Origin: Trichomonas vaginalis G3
Taxonomy: Eukaryota > Parabasalia > Trichomonadida > Trichomonadidae
Length of the DNA: 64,000 bases
Assembly (NCBI RefSeq): GCF_026262505.1
Contig: NC_067208.1
Location: forward strand, 17,183,962-17,247,961
Direction of reading: 5' to 3'
A program made the translations under genes and the position numbers. Shown piece after piece: positions 28,650 to 37,887 of this stretch. Each line of letters starts with the position of its first letter. Position 1 is the stretch's first letter. A model generated the notes under the pieces. That model did no database searches. It had not been told where the DNA came from and saw only the letters and a list, made by a program, of their open reading frames with translations.

Positions 28650-29588
28650 ATGTCAACAATCGGCACAACAACAGTTCAAACAACAACAGCACCTAACTCG
28701 TTAGTCATGAATCCTACGTCAATGTTAGTAGAGATGAAAAGCTTCATTCCTTCTTCATATACTTTCGAAACAAAAATCCAGAAGATAAAGCAAGAACTTT
28801 TAACAAGTAATTTAGACTGTAGTGCGAAAGATGAAGAAAATGAAGAATATCTTTATGAAATGCAGGACCTCATCGACCATTTACCCAAATTGCCTGAAAT
28901 TCAGCAACAAAAACTAACCATTCCTGAATTCGATGAAATTGAAGTCAAAGCAACTGACTCAGTAGAAATAAAGAAGTTCATACGAAAGGTAAACTATGAG
29001 TTTCTAGGATTTCATTGCAACCATAAAGTTATGGACAAAGATTGCGACATGGTATATAAGAACATCTCTGACATATATAAATCTGAAGAATTTAAGACCT
29101 ACGACAACTTTGTTTCGTTAGTTGCTGAATGTGTATGGCAGATAAGAGATAAAGATAGAAGAGGTAAGGTATGGAACAAACAGATAAAACCAGCAGCTTT
29201 TGAGATGAAGAGAGCAATTGACGCTTTAGTTGTTTTAGCAGGTAAGGTTTCAGAATATAACGCAAAAATGAACCCGCAATGTTCTAAATGTAAAGCAGCA
29301 ATGAGGAGATATAACTACTCCGTCAAAGAGATAGAACGTATGAGAAACGACTATGCAGACTTAAAGAAAGAAGCAGAGAAACCAGCAGAAGATAAAATGG
29401 ACATGTTGACATTTCTGAACAAAAACTATCCAACAGCAGAAGATTTCCTTCTATCTGACGTCAAGAAGAAGTATAAAGAAACTTTCGGCATTGTTAAAAC
29501 ATTCGATGTACTAAAAGAAGAAATAGAGGCTACAAAACTGTTTAGGATTTCAAATATACATCGTACAATTCATGTAAAACGCTTGTGA
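28650..29588 (+). CDS. Cassette protein of unknown function, 312 aa
   Basis: Starts MSTIGTTTVQTTTAPNSLVM. It has a Ser/Thr-rich N terminus, a central segment with CNHKVMDKDC and CSKCKAAMRRYN (possible metal ligands), and a helical, charged second half ending NIHRTIHVKRL. This is the intact version of the frameshifted Mav-1 gene at 2577-3515. It heads the same gene order: this protein, T5orf172 protein, KilA-N protein. I do not recognise a family. Confidence 0.65.
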   Translation: MSTIGTTTVQTTTAPNSLVMNPTSMLVEMKSFIPSSYTFETKIQKIKQELLTSNLDCSAKDEENEEYLYEMQDLIDHLPKLPEIQQQKLTIPEFDEIEVKATDSVEIKKFIRKVNYEFLGFHCNHKVMDKDCDMVYKNISDIYKSEEFKTYDNFVSLVAECVWQIRDKDRRGKVWNKQIKPAAFEMKRAIDALVVLAGKVSEYNAKMNPQCSKCKAAMRRYNYSVKEIERMRNDYADLKKEAEKPAEDKMDMLTFLNKNYPTAEDFLLSDVKKKYKETFGIVKTFDVLKEEIEATKLFRISNIHRTIHVKRL

Positions 29589-29591
29589 GAA

Positions 29592-29735
29592 AACAGGTGA
29601 AAAAAGAGGTGAGATCGCACCACTTCACCTAAACTTTATTTTTGCTGAATTCCGTATGAAATTTCATGAGTTTTGTGTGTTTTAGACCATGTTAGAAAAG
29701 AGGTTAGATCTAACATGCTAACATAAACATTATTT
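29592..29735. repeat. Two 3'-end palindromes
   Basis: AGGTGAAAAAAGAGGTGAGATC with partial inverse at 29595-29632, and GAGGTTAGATCTAACATGCTAACA at about 29700-29725, each followed by a TTATTTTTGCTGAA tract. Confidence 0.55.
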
Positions 29736-30290
29736 TTGCTGAAAAAAATGACCAAATTTCATGAATTTCCTCATATGTTTGCTACCCGAGGAAAACCGAG
29801 GGTAGAGATTCCGTACGAAAATCGTAAAAAATTGCCAATAAATTTAAGAGGTTGGTATGTACATAGACTATTAGTAAATGCAGTTGCAGTGAAGGCTTAC
29901 TTTACATCGTTCAGAAACCAAACATACAGACATTGGTTCAAAAACCAAAGCACACAAGAACTTTTGAGTGAAATTTCTCTAGACCGACTTTTTTCGGTCT
30001 AGCATAAAACTCATGAAAATCGTGAAAAAATGACCAAATTTCATGAATTTCCTCATATGTTTGCTACCCGAGGAAAACCGCGGGTAGAGATTCCGTACGA
30101 AAATCGTAAAAAATTGCGAGTAGGGAAAAAAACCTGGTCGCCTAAAACTCATGAAAATCGTGAAAAAATGACCAAATTTCATTATATAACTGTTATTTTT
30201 TTACGAAGAGAACTTTTGCACTTCGTAAAAAAAATCCCTGAAATCATATCTTTTATACAAGATAGAAAAAATAAAGTTAGTTTTTTGTAA
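29736..30290 (+). pseudogene. Shuffled KilA-N / T5orf172 gene fragments
   Basis: Two related pieces start at 29736 and 30030, each with EFPHMFATRGKPRVEIPYEN from a KilA-N gene. The first continues GWYVHRLLVNAVAV and then jumps, at TTGCAGTGAAGG, into sequence identical to the T5orf172 gene (GCAGTGAAGGCTTACTTTAC, compare 30658) read in another frame. It then returns to KilA-N-like HWFKNQSTQELLSE and ends in a CTAGACCGA-TCGGTCTAG hairpin. It is a mosaic of cassette pieces, not a gene. Confidence 0.6.
29978..30001. repeat. CTAGACCGA hairpin
   Basis: CTAGACCGA + CTTTTT + TCGGTCTAG, a perfect 9-bp stem. A near copy lies at 32399-32421, also at the end of a KilA-N fragment. Confidence 0.7.
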
Positions 30291-30323
30291 AATATTTTTT
30301 TTATTTTGTATGTAAGAACAGAA

Positions 30324-30935
30324 ATGACAAACATTGAGTTTGAAACAGTTAGAAAGATAGACAATGACACCAAAGTGGTTAGAATAGGTGATTTAAACGT
30401 AAGATACTCAAAGAAATACAACAAATATTCTTTGTCAGACATTATATCTCCATCTGAAAAGAAAACACACGACTGGGTTAGAAATGCTTCTACTCAGAAA
30501 ATTTTGACAAGAAATCCTGAGCTTATGATATCGGTAAGATTCTATGGAACTGCAGCATATCTTATAGACAAAAGTCTTATACCAATAGTTTTGTTATGGT
30601 TAGACCCAGTTGTTGGATATAACTTCATAACATATGGTTCATTCGATACGGAACGTTGCAGTGAAGGCTTACTTTACATCGTTCAGAAACCGAAGGACTT
30701 CAATACAAAGAGATATAAGATAGGAAGAACATATAATATAACTCAAAGATATGACAGTACAGTCAATATAGTCAAAGTTGTGTTCGTTAACGATATGAGA
30801 GCTGCAGAAACAGAACTACTTGAAAAGTTTGAGAAAATGTATGGTGCTCCCATAAAAGGTAAAGAAACGTTTGAAGTAGATGAGATAGATAAAGCTATAA
30901 AATTATTTGACGAAGTTGCTGAAAAATACATGTAA
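30324..30935 (+). CDS. KilA-N-like / T5orf172 (GIY-YIG-like) protein
   Basis: An intact 203-residue copy of the Mav-1 gene at 1789-2400. It has GLLYIVQKP and YKIGRTYNITQRY motifs of the T5orf172 fold and an AETELLEKFEKM segment, with a degenerate KilA-N-like front half. Differences between copies are few and mostly conservative. The ATG follows TTTTGTATGTAAGAACAGAA. It is in the same order as the Mav-1 cassette, between the 312-residue protein and the KilA-N protein. Confidence 0.78.
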   Translation: MTNIEFETVRKIDNDTKVVRIGDLNVRYSKKYNKYSLSDIISPSEKKTHDWVRNASTQKILTRNPELMISVRFYGTAAYLIDKSLIPIVLLWLDPVVGYNFITYGSFDTERCSEGLLYIVQKPKDFNTKRYKIGRTYNITQRYDSTVNIVKVVFVNDMRAAETELLEKFEKMYGAPIKGKETFEVDEIDKAIKLFDEVAEKYM

Positions 30936-31006
30936 AGCGTTTATTTTTGGTCTTTTGTGAAAGTCAGAAAATAACGCTAATTTTTTATAAAATATTTTTT
31001 TATTTT

Positions 31007-31200
31007 GTATGTAAGATATGATTTCAGGGATTTTTTTGACGAAGTGTCAATGTTCACTTCGTCAAAAAATAACAGTTATCTAATGAAAAAGTGTCATTTT
31101 ATTTTTTTATTTTGTATGTAAGATATGATTTCAGGGATTTTTTTGACGAAGTGTCAATGTTCACTTCGTCAAAAAATAACGCTTACCATGTAAAACGGTT
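31007..31200 (+). repeat. 107-bp promoter/mini-ORF repeat, two copies
   Basis: The TTTTGTATGTAA boxes are at about 31003 and 31110 (spacing 107). Both carry the MISGIF... frame and the GACGAAGTG/CACTTCGTC stem. The last unit is fused to the CTTACCATGTAAAACG tail of the T5orf172 gene end. Confidence 0.8.
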
Positions 31201-31204
31201 GTGA

Positions 31205-31335
31205 AATAACTGGGGTAGAAAAGAGGTTAGATCTAACCTTCTACCCTAAATTATATTTGTGCTGAATTCAGCAAAAATAATGTTTAGGTGAAGTGGTGCG
31301 ATCTCACCTGTTTTTTCACCTGTTTTCTCACAAGC
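31205..31335. repeat. Two AGATCT/CGATCT palindromes
   Basis: GAGGTTAGATCTAACC at about 31219-31235 and GGTGCGATCTCACC at about 31294-31307, each within inverted GGGTAGAA or AGGTGAA arms and separated by a TGCTGAATTCAGCA palindrome at 31260-31273. Confidence 0.6.
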
Positions 31336-31392
31336 GTTTATTTTTGGTCTTTTGTGAAAGTCAGAAAATAAAGTTAGTTTTATTTTTTATTT

Positions 31393-31800
31393 GTATGTAA
31401 GATATGATTTCAGGGATTTTTTTGACGAAGTGTCAATGTTCACTTCGTCAAAAAATAACAGTTATCTAATGAAAAAGTGTCATTTTATTTTTTTATTTTG
31501 TATGTAAGATATGATTTCAGGGATTTTTTTGACGAAGTGTCAATGTTCACTTCGTCAAAAAATAACAGTTATCTAATGAAAAAGTGTCATTTTATTTTTT
31601 TATTTTGTATGTAAGATATGATTTCAGGGATTTTTTTGACGAAGTGTCAATGTTCACTTCGTCAAAAAATAACAGTTATCTAATGAAAAAGTGTCATTTT
31701 ATTTTTTTATTTTGTATGTAAGATATGATTTCAGGGATTTTTTTGACGAAGTGTCAATGTTCACTTCGTCAAAAAATAACGCTTACCATGTAAAACGCTT
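31393..31800 (+). repeat. 107-bp promoter/mini-ORF repeat, four copies
   Basis: Box positions at 31393, 31500, 31607 and 31714 give an exact 107-bp period. Units are virtually identical to each other and to those at 28.2 and 31.0 kb. The array ends with CTTACCATGTAAAACG, as at 31190. Confidence 0.85.
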
Positions 31801-31812
31801 GTGAAAAAAACA

Positions 31813-32260
31813 GGTTAGAAAGGAGGTTAGATCTAACCTTCTACCCTAAACATTATTTTTGCTGAATTCAGCACAAATTTCATGAGTTTTGTATGTTTTA
31901 GACCATGTGAGAAAACAGGTGAAAAAACAGGTGAGATCGCACCTCTTCATATCTTACGCTCATTACGATGAAGAAGTCTTGACAAAACATTTACGCTCAT
32001 TACGATGAAGAAGTCTTGACAAAGCATGTACGAAGAAGTCATGACAAAACATTTACGAAGAAGTTTTGACAAAACATGTACGTTCATGTTTGACAAAACA
32101 TTTACGAAGAAGTCTTGACAAAACATATACGTTCATGTTTGACAAAACATATACGTTCATGTTTGACAAAACATTTACGAAGAAATCATGAAAATTCACG
32201 AGGGTAGAAAACGTGTTAGATCTAACCTTCTACCCTAAAATATATTTTTGCTGAAAAATG
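31813..32260. repeat. Palindromes and inverted 24-bp repeats
   Basis: AGATCT palindromes at about 31830 and 32218 and a CGATC variant at about 31930 flank an array (31955-32190) of the inverse CATGACTTCTTCGTAAATGT unit, alternating with ACGTTCATGTTTGACAAAAC. No gene is visible. Confidence 0.65.
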
Positions 32261-32518
32261 ACCAAAAATCTGAGTAAAATGGCATATGCTTGCTACCCTC
32301 GGAGAACCGAGAGAAGAGATTCCGTATGAAAATCATGAAGAACAGCGAGTACGTAAGAAAACGTAGTCGCCAAAACTCTATGAAAACAGTGAAATTTCTC
32401 TAGACCGACTTTTTTCGGTCTTGCATAAAACTCATGAAAACAGTGAATTTCCTTAAGATAGAAAAAATAACGCTAATTTTTTATAAAATATTTTTTTATT
32501 TTGTATGTAAAGACAGAT
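32261..32518. other. KilA-N fragment, hairpin and promoter tract
   Basis: A degraded third copy of the TRGKPRVEIPYEN region lies at 32295-32335 (here CTCGGAGAACCGAGAGAAGA), followed by a TAGACCGA hairpin and the TTTTGTATGTAAAGACAG promoter leading to 32519. Confidence 0.5.
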
Positions 32519-33325
32519 ATGTCAACATTAGAGAACACAACAACTGCTATCGTTCATGAAGCCATAAATGAAGAATATGAGTACATACAGTATAACAAAC
32601 AGTTACGTCTCATTCGTTCAGTCAAAGACGATATGTACCAAATGCAAAGTATTTTGAATGCTCTTCGTTCTACAAAGCAAGCACATCATTGGTTTGAAAA
32701 CCAACAGACAAAAGAACTTTTAGAAGAATTTCCTCATATGTTTGCGACCCGAGGAAAACTGCGGGTCGAGATTCCGTACGAAAATCGTAAAAATTTGGCT
32801 CCTGGTTTGAGAGGCTGGTATGTACATAGACTTCTTGTAAATGCTGTTGCAATGTGGGCTTCACCTCGTTACGCTTGTTATATTTTCATGATGTTAGATG
32901 AAATTCATAGACAAGAACGTGAAGAGCTAGAGAACAAGCTTGAAGCAAAAGACAAAAGCATTCAGAAAAGAATACCACGTTCGGTACCAAAAGGAAAGGA
33001 AAAGAACTATAAGTATATGATTTATACTGAAGAGATGGAAAATGAAGAAGATAAAGATATGGTTATGTTGCATTTAGTCAGAAGAAACAACAAAAGCTTT
33101 TACGACCTTGCTAAGATTTACAAATCTGACAGAAATTGGTTCTATCGCGAAAACTTACCGATTTCAATGACCCCAAATGAAGATGTGAAACAAATAGTTC
33201 AAGATACTTTACCTCAAACACACTATGATATTAAAGGTTGTACAATACTTACCTTCAAAGAAGATTTGCCATTGTTAAAGGAAAAAATAACAGAGTATTT
33301 TGACAACTTCAAACAAGTAGAGTAG
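32519..33325 (+). CDS. KilA-N domain protein
   Basis: A 268-residue intact copy of the Mav-1 gene at 873-1700. The KilA-N core HHWFENQQTKELLEEFPHM and GWYVHRLLVNAVAMWASPRY is followed by a short coiled coil (shorter by one repeat than in Mav-1) and a DUF3627-like end (YKYMIYTEEME, NWFYRENLPIS). I start at ATG 32519. It is likely a DNA-binding regulator of the element; target unknown. Confidence 0.8.
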   Translation: MSTLENTTTAIVHEAINEEYEYIQYNKQLRLIRSVKDDMYQMQSILNALRSTKQAHHWFENQQTKELLEEFPHMFATRGKLRVEIPYENRKNLAPGLRGWYVHRLLVNAVAMWASPRYACYIFMMLDEIHRQEREELENKLEAKDKSIQKRIPRSVPKGKEKNYKYMIYTEEMENEEDKDMVMLHLVRRNNKSFYDLAKIYKSDRNWFYRENLPISMTPNEDVKQIVQDTLPQTHYDIKGCTILTFKEDLPLLKEKITEYFDNFKQVE

Positions 33326-33334
33326 ATGAACCAT

Positions 33335-33409
33335 TTATTTTTCAAGCTTGACTTCAGATGGCTCAAGTAGCTCTATAAGGTAAATTGCCTTGTCAAATCC
33401 TTCTGGCAT
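33335..33409 (-). pseudogene. Truncated copy of 'gene a'
   Basis: MPEGFDKAIYLIELLEPSEV... stops after 24 residues. It aligns with MDNIEPLDEAVYLI of 26940. It is divergent from the truncated 'gene b' copy at 33650. Confidence 0.45.
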
Positions 33410-33645
33410 TCCGAGTCCTTCCTTCCGACAGAAAAAGTTTTTCCTTCCGACAGAAAAAGTTTTTCCTTCCGACAGAAAAAATTTTTCCCGACGACAGGAA
33501 GAACGCTTCCAGTTGTCCGTCCGTAAACCATTCAAATTTTCGAAAATTGAGAACTTTTTGGTCGAACTTCAGAAAAAGTTTTTCCTTCCAACAGGAAAAG
33601 TTTTTCCTTCCAACAGGAAAAGTTTTTCCTTCCGACAGGACACAA
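33410..33645. repeat. 22-bp minisatellite, second divergent pair
   Basis: About eight copies of a unit of the type CCTTCCGACAGAAAAAGTTT(TT), self-complementary around AAAAAGTTTTT, with a non-repeat interruption at about 33488-33570. The unit sequence is unrelated to that of 26944-27310, although the unit length (22 bp) and position between genes a and b are the same. Confidence 0.8.
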
Positions 33646-33649
33646 ACGG

Positions 33650-33727
33650 ATGACTGACGTTTCTCTTCCTGAATGCCTTCCCAAACCAGAAGAACCGACA
33701 GCCCCAGCACCACAACAGACTTACTAA
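33650..33727 (+). pseudogene. Truncated copy of 'gene b'
   Basis: MTDVSLPECLPKPEEPTAPA... ends after 25 residues. It matches the start of 27318 (MSDVPPTQSIPKPEEPKAPA) and, like it, has G/C-richer codons. Confidence 0.45.
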
Positions 33728-33746
33728 GACTAAACACTTACATTTT

Positions 33747-34620
33747 TCAAGCTTGACTTTTTACAATTTGAACTTTGTTTGCGTAGATATGAATTCTGAA
33801 AGAAGTATGAGGGTCTTGTATGACTTTGTACTTCTCCCATAGTTCATATCTGTCAAACTTACCTGCCATGGACTCTTTCATAAGTTCCATGAAATCGTCT
33901 TCGGACAATCCGGGGAAAAGTATAATGTCAGTAAGTATTCTTTTAACATCCTTACTTAAACTCTTTGCTGTCTGTACACAAATGACAACTGAGATGTTAA
34001 AGTGTCTGAGCTTCTTAAGAATTCGACACATATCTTGTTCTCTGTTCTTTAACAAAGGATGAGAGGCGAAATCATCTAAGATAAGAAGACATCTATGAGG
34101 GTATGTCTTCCAATCGTAAGATTGCAATTTCTTCGAAATGTATTCTATCTCTTTCTGTTTGTTTCTGAAGTGTTTCTTCTCTAATTTCTCTGCATTTCCT
34201 CATTTGGGTCTTTAAACTTAGAATTTATATACTCATTTATAGCATTGTACTTCAAAACTCTTCTTTGGTACTTCTTTATCCAATCTAACAACTCAGTATC
34301 CTTTATACATACTAACTTAGACTTCTTTATAATATCTTTGAACGAATTGACGGTTTGGTCAAATTGACCAGAAGTACTACAAATAACAACAACTCATAGA
34401 ATGGGTTTCTCTCATCTAGTTCTTGTTGTGTGCAGCCATTTTAAGATAAGTGAAAGTCTTACCCGACCCAGGTGGTGCAATTAGACCTGTTATACCATTC
34501 TGAGCAAATAAGAACTTGTCATGTATAGGTTTTTATCTGAGCATTTTCTAACTTCCTCTTGTTCTTGTTTAAAACATTCTCAAATTTCTTGTCAATGTCA
34601 GCAAACTTTTTTTCTAACAT
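33747..34620 (-). pseudogene. Packaging ATPase, frameshifted (Mav-3)
   Basis: ATG 34620 starts a helical N terminus (MLEKKFADIDKKFENVLNKN). In a second frame Walker A reads LIAPPGSGKTFTYLKM (about 34470). The last frame (34127-33747) has Walker B RCLLILDDFASHPLL, then ISVVICVQTAKSLSKDVKR as in the Mav-1 enzyme. At least three breaks, so it cannot be made as given. Role as for the intact copy at 9898. Confidence 0.7.
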
Positions 34621-34654
34621 ATTTTTAGAAAATTAAAATTTTATCTTTTAGAAA

Positions 34655-35110
34655 ATGTCTAGCGATTTCGCTATCTATATTCGAGACAAACTTTTCGACA
34701 GCAAAAACATCTGTCGACCATAAAATCTTACATAGTGTAAACAAGAAAGGTGAATTTGTTCTAAAGTTCTGTTTCTGGGAATATGACAAGAACCATAAAA
34801 CATTAAGCAGAGCAGTCTTAAAATTTGTCAATGACAGACTTGTTGACAGAGATGACACCGATTGGAAAGATGAAGTCCAACAAAAGTTCTTAGAATGCAA
34901 AGAAGACACATGCGCTGTTCTTGAAGATGAAATAGAAAACAGAATAGATGAGCTATTAAAGGACAAAGAACTTTTACATAAATATGGTTCGGAGAAATTT
35001 GACATAACTCCACCAGAAAAGAAGAAGAAAGAAAAGAAAGAAAAGAAAGTAGAAAAGAAGAGAAGAAAGAACCTGAACCAGTTCCAGAGAAAAAGAAATT
35101 TGACATGTAA
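34655..35110 (+). pseudogene. Lys/Glu-rich protein, frameshifted
   Basis: ATG 34655 (MSSDFAIYIRDKLFDSKNIC) loses frame near 34715. The second frame reads LKFCFWEYDKNHKTLSRAVL through a helical region to a KKKKEKKEKKVEKK tail, which shifts once more near 35056 and ends KKKFDM at 35110. The opposite strand shows an open frame here, which I take as a shadow of the repeats. No family recognised. Confidence 0.5.
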
Positions 35111-35126
35111 AAAATAAATTTTATTT

Positions 35127-35541
35127 TTAGAACATTTCTGGGTCAATGTCAATGTTCTCTTCCTCTTTAGGAGCAAACACTGGCTTAGACTCTAAATCTT
35201 TTTACCCAATTTACCTTGAACTTCAACTATCTTAGACTCATAATATTCATAGTCGTCTGCTTTTCTTTGGTTCATAAGGTATAACAAGTTTGTATGCTTT
35301 GCCTTCTTAAGGTTTGAAAACCTTGTCAAAACTTTCTTTGACTGCTAACAAACCTTCTATCTCTAAGTCTTCAAATTTCGCACCATTTTTAGTCACAATA
35401 GCAAACTTAACTGGTTCGATGTTCCAAACTTTGCTGAATGAAACTTTTCAAAATGGTAGAAGTAAACATTCAAATATGTGAATGGGTCTAGTTCTTCTTT
35501 AAGTCCTGACATGTACTTGTTTACTGAGATGAATTTTGTCA
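35127..35541 (-). pseudogene. Hypothetical Maverick protein, frameshifted
   Basis: ATG 35541 gives MTKFISVNKYMSGLKEELDP and YLNVYFYHFEKFHSAKF. Later frames give VKFAIVTKNGAKFEDLEIEG and an acidic end EEENIDIDPEMF at 35127. It is next to the helicase in the same direction. Function is unknown. Confidence 0.45.
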
Positions 35542-35578
35542 TCTTTTCTATCGGATAAAAAAATATTTTTTTTAAAAT

Positions 35579-36812
35579 TTACTCAGAAAAATTTTTCTTT
35601 GTATATACACCATTCTGTACGTCTAAAAGACTTTTGACATTTGCCAAGAATGTTCGTTTAGAATCTGTCATATAACCATATTCCTTGAAATATTGTTTAT
35701 ACGAATCGTACAATGACCTTTCATCTAAACACTCAAAGTCAGTTTCATCTATGAAAGTTCATATACACTCTTGTTTGCTTCTAACAATGTTTGTCTCTCT
35801 TCGGTATGTGGAATTTGTCTTGGATGAACTTAGAAATATCTAATGTCATGAAATATGAGAACAAGTGGTTGTAAAAGTCAGATGTCAAAGTTTCTGCTAA
35901 GTCGTCAAAATATTCTGTATCTTGCATATGAGAATCTGACGTTCTGACAACTACATATCTTCTGTCAGAACTTTCTAACTTCATCGGAACAGCATTGTTT
36001 GAAACCATAATGAAGTTTGCAACATTTTCACAAACTCTTTGGTCTTTATACTTTCTTTCAACAACTCCAACTTTGTCTGTTATAAGACTCTTCAAAGCAT
36101 CTGAGTTCAAAACTTTTGTTGTATCTATACTTTGAAGTTCATTGCAAACTATAAGTTTCATATTCTCAATAGAAGAGTTAAATTTACCGCAGATGTTTTC
36201 TAAGTTTGTCATATTCGGATTCGAATAACCTTCTAACAGTTTGCACAAGATATCTGTAAAGAAAGTATTCTTACCAGTTCCTTGTTTTCCAATTATAATG
36301 AGAGCAGTTTCATTTTTAGCACTTGGATGTTGTAAGATGTTTGCAAACCAACATAAGATATACTCATAGACTCTTTCGTTTCCATTGCATATAATTTCTT
36401 TGACATGGTCTAACCAAGCTTCTATAATATTTTCTTTCCATTCTACTTGTTCGTATTTATATCCAGTGAAGATAGAATAGAAGTTTGGAGAAGGTGTATA
36501 GAACTTTATACCTCGAACTGAAAAATCTTCTAACTTTGACAATAAGATATCCCAAGCATCTAACATCTTCATGCCAACTTGTACAACTTTTATTTTCTTA
36601 AGTTTCTGTCTACATTCTTGTTCAGACACTATTGTTGCTCTTGGTTTGTTAAAGACAACATCCCATTCTTTCATGACATAACATTCTGGGGCAGAGTCGA
36701 CATAAATGACTAAACGTTTCAAATTCTCGACTGCTTTGTTATAGTCTCGAAATGGACACATATTTCTGAATGCTTGGAAGTCATAAAAATCTGAAACATC
36801 TATTCTGTACAT
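35579..36812 (-). pseudogene. SF3/D5-type helicase, no primase domain, 3' frameshifts
   Basis: The main frame (36812-35781) has Walker A ALIIIGKQGTGKNTFFTDIL, Walker B-like LIVCNELQSID, motif C-like NVANFIMVSNNAVPM and an arginine region SSDRRYVVVR, the order of superfamily 3 viral helicases. It is homologous to residues about 380-680 of the 770-residue Mav-2 protein, but lacks the PrimPol half. After 35790 two shifts are needed to continue (TFIDETDFECLDERSLYDSY, LLDVQNGVYTKKNFSE) to the stop at 35579. It would unwind DNA during replication. Confidence 0.75.
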
Positions 36813-36839
36813 TTTTATAAAAATAAAAAAATATTTTTT

Positions 36840-37645
36840 TTATTCTTGACTTTGTTGTTGCATTTGTTCCATTTGTTGCATTTGTTGTTCTTGAGCTATT
36901 TGTTGTTGAAGTTGTTCTTGTAATACAATACTTTCACCAGTTGCATCTTCCAATTCGAAACTTTCTGCCGTCATTGACAAATACATAGGACATAAAAGTT
37001 TTACAGGAACAAAGTTTGCGTCAACTAATGTCAACGTTATACTTGCCAAAGTGTTTGAGTTCACTAAGGTTGAAAATTCTGCATTCGAATGAACAATAGG
37101 CAAACCAGCAGAGAAAGTATTGTTTATACGCATAAGTATCTTTTGGTCATAATAGTTTCTGTCGACATTCGAATAACACTTTGAACCTAAGTTTGAAACA
37201 ATATATAAGATTGGTGTGCTTAATGTCAATGGAATAGACATTCCTTGTATGACACCTTTTCCTGTTATAGGAAACTGTTGGTAGTAAAAACCAGAAATAA
37301 GTTTTGTATTATAGCTCATATCGTTTATAGTAAACTCAGTCGGACATCCAAACATAATGAAACCTGCTCTAGTTGCAGCACATGTTACACCCGTACTTAA
37401 AGTATTAAATAAGTCAACAAAACCTGTTGGTGTATATCTGAGTAAGTATCTTCAAAGGAGTATTTTTTACCATTCACAACAATAAAGTCTTCTGGTGTCA
37501 AAAGAGCAAAACAGGCTTTAGTCGTCATTGTGTTTAAGGTTAGTTTACAATATCGTCCTTGAGGACTTTGTAAGTTTGTTGTTATAGAATTATATGACTC
37601 AGGGTTTTTAGTCGTAATAGTATAAACCATTATATCTTCTGCCAT
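36840..37645 (-). pseudogene. Candidate penton-like minor capsid protein, one frameshift
   Basis: ATG 37645 starts MAEDIMVYTITTKNPESYNS. Near 37400 the frame shifts (YTPTGFVDLFNTLSTG in between) into 37355-36840, with TLASITLTLVDANFVPVKLL and a Gln-rich C-terminal tail (QEQLQQQIAQEQQMQQMEQM). It is homologous to 7898-8672 and 52322-51613. The three sit beside the 'CCG' gene in their elements. About 268 residues. Confidence 0.55.
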
Positions 37646-37698
37646 TTATATATATTTAAAAGTTTTTCTGAAAGTGGAGAAGAACTTCATCTAAACTT

Positions 37699-37887
37699 TC
37701 ACATGGCGTTTCTTTGAAGTTCTCTGTCTAAGAAGTTCAAATATTTTGTAAAGACATAGAACTTTCCTTTGTCTACACGAACAAACAAAACAGGGTCTTT
37801 CATATCGTTCAAAAGTGTGTAAAGTCCTTTACATGAAATAAAGTCTATATTATTTTTCTTCAAACATCTTTCAAGAAGTTTTGACAT
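37699..37887 (-). CDS. Small conserved Maverick protein, 62 aa
   Basis: MSKLLERCLKKNNIDFISCK with a helical end. It overlaps the 3' end of the 'CCG' gene and precedes the penton-like gene. It is homologous to 8633-8872 in Mav-1. Conserved position suggests a virion-module role. Confidence 0.5.
   Translation of the reverse strand: MSKLLERCLKKNNIDFISCKGLYTLLNDMKDPVLFVRVDKGKFYVFTKYLNFLDRELQRNAM

Noticed and set aside
28140-31800. CRISPR array
   Set aside because: The 107-bp units are contiguous without variable spacers, and no cas-like genes are present.
34625-35176. 183-aa minus-strand frame rich in Phe/Ser
   Set aside because: It is the reverse of a Lys/Glu-rich plus-strand gene (34655-35110) with coherent protein content.
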